From NCBI RefSeq assembly GCF_030287445.1, contig NZ_JASVWB010000004.1, positions 806,001 through 870,000 of the forward strand: a DNA stretch of 64,000 nucleotides. Reading direction: 5' to 3'. Source of the DNA: Streptomyces sp. ALI-76-A. GTDB lineage: Bacteria > Actinomycetota > Actinomycetes > Streptomycetales > Streptomycetaceae. The translations under genes and the position numbers were made by a program. The notes under the pieces were generated by a model. The model was not told the DNA's origin and did not search any database. It was given only the letters and a program-made list of their open reading frames with translations. Below are positions 35,008 to 43,864 of the stretch, piece after piece; within the stretch, counting starts at the first letter, position 1; every line of letters starts with the position of its first letter.

Positions 35008-36168
35008 GTGATGGAGCACGGGCCCCGCTCAATGTCCCCGGCGGTGCGCTCCGAGGTGGCACACACTCTGGAGGTGGCCCGTTCCCTCGGGGACGAGACG
35101 GGGGTGGCGGGTGCGCTGAGCGTCGCGGCGCTGGGGGAGGCGTACGAGCGGGAGACGGCCGCGGCGGACGACTTCACCCGCCGGGCGGCGGCCCTCGTGG
35201 ACTCGCTGCCGGACGGCGATCTGACCGGTCTGTGCGAGCCGCTGGTACGGCTGGCCTGGGCGGAGGCGTTCCTGGAGCGCTTCGCCGACGCCGAGCGGCA
35301 CGCTGATCGCGGCCTGGCCATAGCCCGCTGCACCGGCCAGATCTACCTCCTGCCCCACCTTCTCCTGTGCAAGACACACGTGCGCACCTCGGCGGTGGCC
35401 AGTGGCCGCGGATCGTCCATCGCTTGGTGTGTACTCGGCTATGCGGCACTCACTGCCGGTGACCCGGCTCGTGCCCGGGAGGCGGTGCTGTGCGCCGGCG
35501 GCCCCGGCCTGCGGCGGATGCAGCCCTCCATGCGTCCGCTGTTCGTGGAGGTCCTGGTGACCGCCGCCGTCACCTTGGGTGACCTGGACGCGGCGAAGGA
35601 CTGGGCCGAGCGGGCCCGCGAGGAGGCCGAGCGGCTCGATCTGCCCGTGCAGCGCGCCTCTGCCATGCGCAGCGCCGCGCAGATACGCCTCGGTCTCGGT
35701 GACGACAAGGCGGCGGCGGACCTGTTCGTGGCGGCGGCCGACGAGAGCGCCCGCAGCGGAGGAGTGTTCTGGGAGGCGTTCTCCCTGCTCTTCGGCGCCT
35801 CCCTGTCGGCGGCGGACCCGGGCGGCTCGCAGCGCGGGCAGGCGGCCTGGCAACGGGGGCGGCGGCTCGCCCTGGCCGGGGGCTGCGGGATGCTGACCGG
35901 TCTTGCCGAGGCGGTCGGCCCGGCGGTGGCCGCCGCCGCTGACGGGCCCGAGCGCCGCCTCGCCGAACTGACCGCCCGCGAACGGGAGATCGCCGACCTC
36001 GTCGCCGACGGCCTCACCAGCCCGGCGATCGCCGAACGTCTCTGCCTGAGCCGCCGCACGGTCGAGACCCACATCTCCCGGGTCTACCGCAAGACGGGAG
36101 TCTCTTCGCGGGCGGCTCTGGCGGGCTTGATGGCGGGGCGCACGCCGAGGCCTTCCTCGAGAGGATGA
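35008..36168 (+). CDS. LuxR-family (LAL-type) regulator lacking its N-terminal ATPase
   Basis: The 386-residue frame contains TPR-like helices (FADAERHADRGLAIARCTGQ and others) and a C-terminal LuxR helix-turn-helix LTAREREIADLVADGLTSPA followed by LSRRTVETHISRVYRKTG. LAL regulators are usually about 900 residues with an N-terminal AAA/NACHT ATPase, which is absent here; the region after residue 130 (ASGRGSSIAWCVLG) also looks joined. It is probably a 5'-deleted relic that still has an open frame. The visible start (ATG 35008) is not convincing. Confidence 0.65.
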   Translation: MMEHGPRSMSPAVRSEVAHTLEVARSLGDETGVAGALSVAALGEAYERETAAADDFTRRAAALVDSLPDGDLTGLCEPLVRLAWAEAFLERFADAERHADRGLAIARCTGQIYLLPHLLLCKTHVRTSAVASGRGSSIAWCVLGYAALTAGDPARAREAVLCAGGPGLRRMQPSMRPLFVEVLVTAAVTLGDLDAAKDWAERAREEAERLDLPVQRASAMRSAAQIRLGLGDDKAAADLFVAAADESARSGGVFWEAFSLLFGASLSAADPGGSQRGQAAWQRGRRLALAGGCGMLTGLAEAVGPAVAAAADGPERRLAELTAREREIADLVADGLTSPAIAERLCLSRRTVETHISRVYRKTGVSSRAALAGLMAGRTPRPSSRG

Positions 36169-36243
36169 GTCACGCCCGGTTCGAAGCCGCGGATACCGGT
36201 TCCAGTTTTGCCCACTGTGCATTCGTCGGATCGTGCCGCCCAC

Positions 36244-36275
36244 GAAGTGGATCTCGACACGTCAAGATCCACTTC
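36244..36275. repeat. Second copy of the dispersed GAAGTGGATCT palindrome
   Basis: GAAGTGGATCTCGA and TCAAGATCCACTTC form a stem with one mismatch. The following CTGAAGCGCACCTTAG matches the flank of the copy at 11104. It lies between convergent genes and could terminate both. Confidence 0.75.
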
Positions 36276-36348
36276 TGAAGCGCACCTTAGGAGGGCCCGG
36301 AGGTGTCCTGGGTTTCATTCGTCCAGCGGCAGACGTCCGCCCGTTGGC

Positions 36349-37400
36349 TCACGGGGCGGTGCGCCCTTCGGCGGAGATGACGGTGTCGCGCTGGCGGTGG
36401 CGCCTTGCGTGCTCCAGGACCTGGCGGGCGACGCTGGAGGGGTGGGTCGGCAGCTGGGTGGTGATCTTTTCGGGGTTCATGGAGTCGTAGCCGGGCTTCG
36501 TTCGCTGCTGCGCAGCTGCTCGATGGTGTCCAGGACCGGGGGCCGGTTGGAGTGGGTGCGTTCATATTCCTCGATGACCGCCAGGTCCGACTGGGACAGT
36601 GTGCGCAGCTGCTGCGTGATGTTGTCGACGCTGAGCTGGCTGAAGCGGGCGATCGGCAACTCCTCCTCCCGGGCCACCGCACCCCGGACGCCTTCGGCCA
36701 TGCGGGTCGGCTCGGGCATCTCGCGCACCGCGTGCTCGGCCGCGCCTGTGGCCTGGCGGATGCCTGTCTGGGCGGCGTCTTGCACCCGGTTGGCGGCGCT
36801 CCGCAGTGTGCGGGCGGCCGCGTCGGCCAGGCCGCCGCCGTTCTCCCGGATGAAGTCGTTGGTCGCTGCGGCCACGGCCCGTGCGCGGTCGGCGATGCTG
36901 TCTTCCAGTTTGTCGAGGAGCTCCTCGTCCTGACGGCGCAGGTCGGCGAGCAGGTCGGCGACGGCCGGCTCATGGGCCTCTTCGGCGATGCTCTGACCGG
37001 CCCGGCAGGTCGCCAGCGCCCGGGCGGTGACCGCGTACTCGTCCTCGGCGTTCCTCAGCAGCCGCCGTTCGTCGTCCGGCTGCCGCCCGCGCAGCACGTC
37101 CGTCAGGAAGGTGGATCCGACGGTCAGCGGCAGCATCACGGTGCGCACGGCGCCGCGGGAAATGAACCGCGCCATGTCCACGGTGCCCTCGACGAGTCCG
37201 CCGCGGGGCCGTAGCGCACGCACCTGCTGTTCGATGCGCTCAAGGCTGTCCTGGACATCGTCCATCTGGCGCTCGAGCATCTGCCGGGACGGGCCGGGCG
37301 GCGTGATCGCCATATCGGCCCTGAACCGGTCGACGACCGCAGCATGCGCCTCGCGGGCATCCTCCAGCGCCGGTACGAGCGCGTCCGTCAGCACTGCCAT
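36349..37400 (-). CDS. Helical protein with C-terminal YD-type repeats, frameshifted near the end
   Basis: From ATG 37400 (GGGAG upstream) the protein is almost all helix, with long amphipathic stretches (RQMLERQMDDVQDSLERIEQ) and Ala-rich segments. The C-terminus carries FSQLSVDNITQQLRTLSQSD then LAVIEEYERTHSNRPPVLDT, a helical hairpin seen at the ends of many actinobacterial proteins. In the open frame the product stops at 36477, but one extra base near 36495 hides a second repeat (PGYDSMNPEKITTQL, ARQVLEHARRHRQRDTVIS) that ends at 36349. Function unknown; possibly membrane- or envelope-associated. Confidence 0.6.
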
Positions 37401-37781
37401 GGCTGCTCCCTGGGGGTGTAGGGGTCAGGCGGCCGGTCAGAGGGCCGCTCATCGGGGAACGGTTGCCCGCCGGGCCGTTCACCGCGGCCAGGCAACCGGA
37501 GACCATCCTTCAGGACTCCCGGCAAGATCGCCGGGAGGCTGGGCCCGTTCGCGCTCGTTCTCGCCCGTACGGCTGTGACCGGCTGGGTGTCTTCGTTCCC
37601 GCTGTCCCGCTGTCCTGCTGTCCTGCCGGGCCCATGGCGACAGGCGGGGAAGACAGCATGTGGACCGGGTCCTGACCTTGCGGCCCTGGAGCGGGTGCCC
37701 TTGTGAAGGGGGAGTGGGCTGAACGGGTGGTGACGGCGGTTGTACTGTGCCGAAAATTCTTGATCACGCGTTGGTCCGGGT
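37401..37781. other. Intergenic, no gene recognised
   Basis: No frame on either strand gives a recognisable protein. The stretch contains short direct repeats (CTGTCCTG/CTGTCCCG) at about 37600-37625. Confidence 0.5.
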
Positions 37782-37973
37782 GTGAATCCTCGCGTGGACG
37801 ACACGGTGCCGTACGCGGCACCGCTCTCACTGACTGGCTCCCGGCCCGGACGGGACGATCTGAGCATCGGCGTCAGGCGGGACGGCGGGTGGAGCCGGAC
37901 CGTGATGGTCATCTGCTCAGCGGTGCTGGTGGCGGCTGCTGTGGTGCTTGCCGTTGCGGACCGGCTCGCTTGA
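37782..37973 (+). CDS. Small single-pass membrane protein
   Basis: GTG 37782 opens a 63-residue frame with a polar N-terminus and one C-terminal membrane helix (VMVICSAVLVAAAVVLAVAD). Third positions are G/C-rich. No family is recognised, and it is isolated. Confidence 0.4.
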   Translation: MNPRVDDTVPYAAPLSLTGSRPGRDDLSIGVRRDGGWSRTVMVICSAVLVAAAVVLAVADRLA

Positions 37974-38112
37974 GAGACCCACAGACGGGTGCTCAGGACA
38001 AGACGGACGGCCCGGGCTCGACCGCGGCGCAGCCAGGTCAGGTGCGGGCGTGTGTCTGCGTGACCAGCTGGCCGAGGTGATCACCTCTCTCCGCTGGCAG
38101 ACAGCGATGATG

Positions 38113-38188
38113 CGGTCGCACACCCCCGGCCGTGCCACCGACCCAGAGGCCGGTCGCACACCCCCGGCCGTGCCACGGGCCCAGAGGG
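38113..38188. repeat. 38-bp tandem repeat, two copies
   Basis: CGGTCGCACACCCCCGGCCG recurs 38 bases later with flanking GTGCCAC and CCCAGAGG parts also repeated. It lies in non-coding sequence downstream of the small membrane protein. Confidence 0.85.
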
Positions 38189-38369
38189 CGAGTCGGCACC
38201 TGACTCGCAGCTCAGGGGATCAAGACCTGGCGACTGATCGGTCCCCACAGGACGGAACGAGCGGTTCCGGCCCTGCGGGGCGGGGATCGGCCCTGAACCC
38301 ACCTCGGTGTGGATCTGGGACCCGGGTGCCGCGCACCATCAGACCGCAGCCAGTGCACCATTTAGTTGT

Positions 38370-39446
38370 CTACCCGGCGAGGTCGCTCTTGTAGAAGACG
38401 GTCGCCTGGAACTCGTCAGGACTGACGGCGATCTTGCTGGAGAAGCCGAACGCGAGCCGCGGGCCGCTGGGAGACCGCCAGATCGCCATTCCCTGAGGTT
38501 CGCGACCGGGCAGCGAGTTGCCCGCGGTCGTCGGATACTTCTCGTTGTACTGCCCCCCGGTCTGGTTCATATCAAGACGAACCAGGTAAGACGGCTTTGC
38601 CGGATCGGAGGGCTTCGCGGGCGCACCACCGTAGGAGAGGTACGCGTACTGGCCGTAGGAGGTAACGCCCTGGAAGAGGTCCGAGCCACTGAGGCCGAGT
38701 TGGGCGTTGGTCGGCAAGGCGCGCTTGGCGAGGGGGCGAGTGTTGTCGTTGATGCCCCGGGCAATGACGTCGGAGAGGTCGAAGAGCGCGAGGCGCCACG
38801 GACTCGTCGTCCCCATGTACCGGACGAGCAACCGGTTCGTGTAGGGATCGATCGACGGTCTCGGACAGTCCAGGAAATCTGAGAGACCGATCTTGAATTC
38901 CGAGACGCCGGGGCTGCTGTGGTAGTCGATCAGGCCCCCGTCCTGGTACTTGATGCGGCAGATCGTGTGGCTGTTGGGGGCCGTACCGGAAGTCAGGCTC
39001 CGGTAGTCGCCCGCGAGCCAGATGAACGGAGATCCGGATGTATCCGGCTGGATCCCTATCGAAGAGCCATGGTCGAACGCGTGGAGCGCCATGGAGCCCA
39101 GCACGTTGCCGCTCAGGTCGGTCCTGGTCACCCAGAGGTCGCCGGTATCACTTCCGACCTTGGTCTGCACGAAGTAGATGTGCCCGTGGACGTGGTCGAA
39201 GGCGAAGGACTGCATGGCCCAGTAGGGCTGGTGCAGCGTTCGCCGCACGACGGGATCGCCGCCGTTCCCCGCGAGTACGAAGTACTGCGACGGGTCGACG
39301 TCCGCATGCGCCGTTGCAGCCGTCAACAAGGAGAAACCGCCGCTTGCGGCGGCGGCAGCTATCCCTGTGCCGGTCCGGAGGAGTGCGCGACGGCTTACGG
39401 CACTCCCAGCACCGCTTTGGGAAGTCTTACTCAAGTACATCACCAT
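38370..39446 (-). CDS. Tat-exported TagC/P68-RBP-like beta-propeller protein
   Basis: The 358-residue protein has a Tat leader (VSRRALLRTGTGIAAAAASG, signal end near AHA-DV) and a beta-rich domain: QSFAFDHVHGHIYFVQTKVG, GDLWVTRTDLSGNVLGSMAL, DPYTNRLLVRYMG and REPQGMAIWRSPSGPRLAFG. Streptomycete homologues are, as I recall, often annotated teichoic acid biosynthesis protein C; the fold is that of phage P68 receptor-binding protein/TagC. An extracellular or wall-associated binding role is likely; no enzyme activity is established. ATG 39446 or 39440 could be the start. It stands alone, facing an IS5 relic. Confidence 0.8.
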   Translation of the reverse strand: MVMYLSKTSQSGAGSAVSRRALLRTGTGIAAAAASGGFSLLTAATAHADVDPSQYFVLAGNGGDPVVRRTLHQPYWAMQSFAFDHVHGHIYFVQTKVGSDTGDLWVTRTDLSGNVLGSMALHAFDHGSSIGIQPDTSGSPFIWLAGDYRSLTSGTAPNSHTICRIKYQDGGLIDYHSSPGVSEFKIGLSDFLDCPRPSIDPYTNRLLVRYMGTTSPWRLALFDLSDVIARGINDNTRPLAKRALPTNAQLGLSGSDLFQGVTSYGQYAYLSYGGAPAKPSDPAKPSYLVRLDMNQTGGQYNEKYPTTAGNSLPGREPQGMAIWRSPSGPRLAFGFSSKIAVSPDEFQATVFYKSDLAG

Positions 39447-39659
39447 ATCTGCTAGTTGAGCCGCATTTTGTTGAGCACGATCAACTTAGCATCGGACCTC
39501 TGCGCATCGATATGCCGAACTGAGGGCGAGACGTGCTCACTTCACCTGCCCGTCGAGGGAGGAGAACGATCGCCCGCTCCAGAACGAGTCCCTGATGTGG
39601 GGCAGAGGCCGCTCCGCCCTGGGCTTGTCCTTCGGATGCGAGGCCGGGGGACCCTGCGG

Positions 39660-39835
39660 CAGACCCAAGCCCACACCGACGCGGTCGGCGACATCGACTG
39701 GCTGGTCCAGATCGACTCCACCATCGTCCGCGCTCATCAGCACGCCGCCGCCACGGGCCGAAAAGGGGCGGCATCGGCAGCACGAACCAGACGATCACGC
39801 CCTCGGCCGATCCCGAGGCGGGCTGACCACCAGGT
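39660..39835 (+). pseudogene. IS5-family transposase central fragment
   Basis: DIDWLVQIDSTIVRAHQHAA followed by ATGRKG, then in another frame EPDDHALGRSRGGLTTR, is the catalytic core region of IS5 transposases with the first Asp (QIDST). N- and C-terminal parts are missing, and a frameshift lies between the blocks. Confidence 0.85.
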
Positions 39836-39985
39836 GTCGCGCCTGGAGCGTGGCACCACCCGGCCCGCGTCCACGGCGAGCAGGGTCCTGCCCCCGTCCC
39901 ACTTCGGCTCGCCCGCCCAGCCCGGCTGCAGAGCGGGATCAGGTGCGGGGGTGGCCAGCATCGGCTCCGGCAGCGTCCACGTCAC
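39836..39985 (-). pseudogene. ATP-dependent DNA ligase N-terminal stub
   Basis: From GTG 39985 the frame reads TWTLPEPMLATPAPDPALQP and GWAGEPKWDGGRTLLAVDAG, which contains the adenylation motif KxDG with its lysine. It is the start of a LigC/LigD-type ATP ligase and stops where the IS5 fragment begins. Related pieces are at 49207 and 59340. Confidence 0.85.
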
Positions 39986-40168
39986 GCACCATGCCTTCCA
40001 TCCAGGTCATCGGCCGCCCGGGTGACCGGTGACCGGACCGGTCGGGGTCGGGGCGAGGGAACCCCCGATCATGCCGTCCCTGGCGGCGTCCACGAGTGAC
40101 TCGACTCCACCCCACTCGGGTAGTCCAGAGCCTCCACTGATATCGGTGCGGTTCACTGTCTGTAGATC

Positions 40169-40984
40169 TCAGCCGGCGAGCTTGTTGGTCTTGCGGATCT
40201 GTCCGTCGAAGACCCCGGCGGGGAGGATGCGGTGCGCCGCGCTGAGGAGCCGGGCGCTCCGGCCGGCGGTGTACCGCACCTTCGGCTTGGAGTCGGTGGC
40301 GGCCGCGACGATCGCCTTCGCGACGGTGGTGGGGTCGTCACCGTCCGCGTTGACCGCCAACGCCAACTGGTCGGCGATGCGCCGCTGCTCCGCGTAGATT
40401 CGCATGGGCATGTCGGGCTCGACGGTGTTCGCCTCGAACGAGGATTTGGTGCCGCCCGGCTGGACGATAAGGGCCCGGACCCCGTGTTCGCGGATCTCGT
40501 GGTCCAGAGACTCGGTGTACCCCTCGAGGGCGTGCTTGGACGCCGAGTAGGTGGCCATGTAGGGCGCGGGGAGGAACCCGAGGACGGACGAGATGTTGAT
40601 GATGCGTCCGCTTCCCTGGGTGCGCATGTGCGGGAGAACGGCCTTGGCCATGCGCATCACACCGAAGACGTTGATGTCGAAGAGGCGCTGGGCCTGCGCG
40701 AGAGAGTTTTCCTCGGCGGCGCCCGAGGAGCCGATGCCCGCGTTGTTGACCAGGATGTCGATCCGCCCGAACCGCTCGATCACCTGCTCGACCGCGGCAG
40801 CGACCGAATCGTCGCTGCCCACGTCGAGGGCGAGGAACGTCACCCCGTCGCGACGGTCGACTCCCGACGTTTTCCGGCTCGTTCCCACCGTCTCGAAACC
40901 CGCTGCGGCGAGCGCGAGGGCGGCCGCCTTTCCGATACCGGTGGACGCACCTGTCACGAGTGCCACCGGTCGAGTAGTCGCCAT
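40169..40984 (-). CDS. Short-chain dehydrogenase/reductase
   Basis: This 271-residue classical SDR has the cofactor motif TGASTGIG (residues about 11-18), NNAG, the catalytic Ser in NISSVLG and YSASK with catalytic Tyr and Lys. ATG 40984 is chosen over the GTG one codon upstream because AGGGAG lies 6 bases before it. The product probably reduces a carbonyl with NADPH; substrate unknown. The direct repeats at 41012-41040 lie just upstream and probably hold an operator. Confidence 0.92.
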   Translation of the reverse strand: MATTRPVALVTGASTGIGKAAALALAAAGFETVGTSRKTSGVDRRDGVTFLALDVGSDDSVAAAVEQVIERFGRIDILVNNAGIGSSGAAEENSLAQAQRLFDINVFGVMRMAKAVLPHMRTQGSGRIINISSVLGFLPAPYMATYSASKHALEGYTESLDHEIREHGVRALIVQPGGTKSSFEANTVEPDMPMRIYAEQRRIADQLALAVNADGDDPTTVAKAIVAAATDSKPKVRYTAGRSARLLSAAHRILPAGVFDGQIRKTNKLAG

Positions 40985-41011
40985 CACGAGCTCCCTGGGA
41001 TTGAAGTACGT

Positions 41012-41040
41012 CCGTATGTCTTACGACCGTATGCCTTACG
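41012..41040. promoter_or_regulatory. Direct repeats in the SDR promoter
   Basis: CCGTATGTCTTACG and CCGTATGCCTTACG are 15 bases apart, flanked by further CGTACG elements. The pattern (CGTAAGxCATACGG on the coding strand) looks like a TetR-type operator, but no TetR gene is adjacent. Confidence 0.6.
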
Positions 41041-41139
41041 TTCGTACGACTATATGACCGTCGTCGGTCGATGGCAAGTGGTCGCGTCCGACGACTCGAG
41101 GAGGATCCGGGAAACGTGGGGTGCGGTGCGGGGAGAACA

Positions 41140-41420
41140 GACTCGCCCCCGACCACGTCGGGGGCGATGAGACGTACTCGTCATGCCGCAATCGGCGTCA
41201 CCTGGAGAGCCAGATCAAGCACACGATCCCCGAGCTGGGGGACCAGCGGACCAACCGCTGGCGCCGTGGCAGCCAAGGCGGCAGACCCACAGGACTCGAC
41301 AAGATGACCTACCGACGCCGCAATGAAGTCGAGCGGGCCATCAACCGGCTCAAGAACTTCCGAGCTGTCGTCACGCGCTGTGGCAAGAGGGCGTGCGTCT
41401 TCCACGGGACGCTCACCGTA
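41140..41420 (+). pseudogene. IS5-family transposase C-terminal remnant
   Basis: One frame gives DETYSSCRNRRHLESQIKHT, RWRRGSQGGRPTGLDKMTYR and RRNEVERAINRLKNFRAVVT, the C-terminal catalytic region with the DDE glutamate (NEVERAINRLK). The N-terminal half is missing. Confidence 0.9.
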
Positions 41421-41681
41421 GACCTCACCGTTGTCCGGCAGCAGCCAGTACGAGTTGATGCCGTCCTCGAAGCAGCCGAGGAACACCGCTCGACCTGCGG
41501 GAAGCTCGCGGACTGCCAGTTGCCGGTCCCAGTCCCGCACGAGCATCCGGTTGCAATCGGCCGGCAATCCCTGCTCCACAAGGAGGCGGGCTGCGTGGCC
41601 GCGTACGCCGCCGGAGGCAAGACCGTGCTCGTCATACGGCAACCAGGCCACGTCACCCATGTCCATCAGCCTGCCGTTCAC
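41421..41681 (-). pseudogene. SUKH-4-like immunity protein fragment cut by the IS5 relic
   Basis: GTG 41681 begins about 87 residues with ARLLVEQGLPADCNRMLVRD, FLGCFEDGINSYWLLPDNGE and VYGERPVE. These are features of SMI1/KNR4 (SUKH-4) proteins that protect against contact-dependent or polymorphic toxins. The frame then runs into antisense IS5 sequence, so the C-terminal half is lost. No toxin gene is visible. Confidence 0.5.
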
Positions 41682-41699
41682 GGTCCACCCCCAGTGACT

Positions 41700-42163
41700 G
41701 GGCCGATCTTCTCAGACCCCAACACAACCCATCGGACAGGACTCGGACAGGACCTAGCCGTGCGGCGCTCGTAGGCGGGCAGCTGGTACAGGAGGGCTTC
41801 GGGGGTGATGGCCGGCGCCCGCGCATCTCGGGCCACTCGAAAGCGATTAGGGGCCTGCGATCCGGATCCGGACGAGCGCAGGGCGGTGACGTGCATGGTC
41901 CCAGGCGAGGCACTGAATCGCGTCGGCGATACTTCCTGGCGTGACACGAGAAGACACCCAGGCGGTCAGACCGCCTGAAGGTGATCTGGTCAAGTGATCT
42001 GGTCCGAAGCTGCCACTGTGACCTGAGGCGACCAGAACGGTTGGGACACCTGGGTGGGCGAAGATCTCAGTTGATCTGGACCCTGGCGTATGAATACTGG
42101 CTGTCGTCGCAGTTGATCTGGTCTGCCTCCGGCGTGAATTGGACTAGTGGAAGGGTCTCGAGA
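41700..42163. other. Non-coding, with repeated TGATCTGG motif
   Basis: No convincing gene. The motif GTGATCTGGTC or GTTGATCTGG occurs four times between 41980 and 42122. It could be relic coding sequence or protein-binding sites upstream of the phosphotransferase gene. Confidence 0.4.
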
Positions 42164-43059
42164 ATGACTATGCACGATGACCAGGTGGAGCTGACCACCG
42201 ACATCGTTGCGGCCTTGATCCGCGAACAGTTCCCTCAGTGGAGCGGCAAGCCGATCCGACCCCTGTCGTCGACCGGGACGGTCCACGCCATCTTCCGCAT
42301 CGGGGACGACCTCTCCGCGCGTTTCCCACTGCGTCTGGTTGATGCCGCCGAGGCGCTGACGGTTCTTGAGCAGGAAGCCCAGGCGAGCGCGGAGTTGGCA
42401 CGGTGTCCCGGTTCCCCGCCCCGGAACCCGTGGCCTTGGGAGAGCCCGGAGCGGGTTACCCGATGCCGTGGTCGGTCCAGACATGGCTGCCGGGAACGGT
42501 CGCCTTTGATGCCGACCCGAGTGGGTCGGACGCTTTTGCCGAGGACCTTGCGGCCTTCATCGCGGACCTGCGGGACGCCGAGACGCGGGGGCGGCTTTTC
42601 AGCGGCGAAAATCGGGGAGGCGTTCTCGCTCACCACGACGATTGGATGGCGAAGTGCTTCGCGGAGAGTGAGGGGTTGCTCGACGTTCCCCGGCTGCGCC
42701 AGGTGTGGGGCCACTTCCGGGAGTTGCCACGCACGGGTGCCGATGTGATGAGCCATGGTGACTTGATTCCCGGCAATGTACTGGTCGCGGGAAACAGGCT
42801 CAGCGGCGTGCTCGACACCGGCGGCTTCGGCCCGGCCGACCCCGCGCTGGATCTGGTCAGTGCCTGGCACCTGTTGCGGCCGGGCCCGCGGGAAGTGCTC
42901 CGACGGACACTGGCCTGTGACGATCTGGAGTGGGAGCGCGGCAAGGCATGGGCGTTCGAACAGGCGATGGGTCTTGTCTGGTACTACGCCGAGAGCAACC
43001 CGACGATGAGCACCATGGGGCGTCGGACACTCGACCGCATTCTGGAGTCGATGGAGTGA
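42164..43059 (+). pseudogene. Aminoglycoside-phosphotransferase-family protein, frameshifted
   Basis: ATG 42164 opens TMHDDQVELTTDIVAALIRE and TVHAIFRIGDDLSARFPLRL; near 42400 the frame changes and continues PEPVALGEPGAGYPMPWSVQ to the end. The catalytic loop SHGDLIPGNVLV and metal-binding LDTGGFGPADPALDL are intact. The product would phosphorylate aminoglycosides, macrolides or small metabolites. A single indel separates the two halves, so it may be a recent mutation or a sequencing error. Confidence 0.85.
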
Positions 43060-43356
43060 TGTCGCCCTGATCGTGGACCGTGATAGAGACGATCGCTTGC
43101 CGCCCCCAACGACAGCAGCACCAACGGGAACAGATCATCTGAGACGACGAGCGAATCGGGCCAGATCCGTCCTGCTGACGTCCCGCAGCGAAGGTTGAGC
43201 GGTTCTCACCGAAGGTCGAGCAGGCCGATCGGCGGGGCGGATGCGGAGCCCGCGTTCGGAGGTCCGGATGATCCGTGAGCAGGCAACAGGTGCCTTCACC
43301 TGAAGGTGAGATCACGCTGTAGCGAGCGCGGTTGGACACCGGCGAGGATACCCACC

Positions 43357-43515
43357 ATGCCCGCGGATCAGAACCTCGTTCCTCTTCGCTCTGCACACGT
43401 GGCACCCATCGTGTTCGGCGCGGGAGCGGCCATCGGCCTGCTGGGCGGGGTGATCGGGTTGGGTGGTGCCGAGTTCCGCCTGCCGCTGCTCATCAGGGCA
43501 ATGAAGACGACGACT
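43357..43515 (+). pseudogene. TSUP (TauE/SafE) transporter N-terminal fragment
   Basis: ATG 43357 begins PADQNLVPLRSAHVAPIVFG then AGAAIGLLGGVIGLGGAEFR and LPLLI, the first helices of sulfite-exporter-type TSUP proteins (GxxGGxxGLGGAE signature). Homology ends after about 50 residues. The preceding 297 bases (43060-43356) hold no gene. Confidence 0.75.
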
Positions 43516-43627
43516 GACTCCCTCGGCTTTCCGGACGGGCCGGTGTATGAGCCAGTTCGTTCAGTGTTGGCGCCTGTTTCCCCCGGGCCGAGGGCGAAGG
43601 TGCTGACCGTCACCCCCGGCTCTGTGC

Positions 43628-43747
43628 ATGGACCCGATGAACGAGATGCACGTCAGCGAGCCCGGCCTGGTCGTCGTCGACATCCCTGCCGCCGACGACG
43701 CCACCGCGCTCGCCTTCCAGCAGCAGCTCGCCGAACGCTGGGCATAG
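43628..43747 (+). CDS. Short DUF6207-like protein
   Basis: ATG 43628 opens 39 codons: MDPMNEMHVSEPGLVVVDIP and AADDATALAFQQQLAERWA, then TAG. This matches the N-terminal part of DUF6207 proteins (HVSEPGLVVVDI ... AERWA), normally about 60-75 residues, so it is probably truncated by the TAG. Function unknown. Confidence 0.6.
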   Translation: MDPMNEMHVSEPGLVVVDIPAADDATALAFQQQLAERWA

Positions 43748-43864
43748 CACTTTCCCTCCCCGGTACGCCGCCGCCGAGGAGCGCGGCGACAGCCTCCTCC
43801 TCCAGCCGTGTGACGCCGTAGCAGCGCCGCACAGACGTCCTGCTCGTGATCGTCCTCTCCCCCT

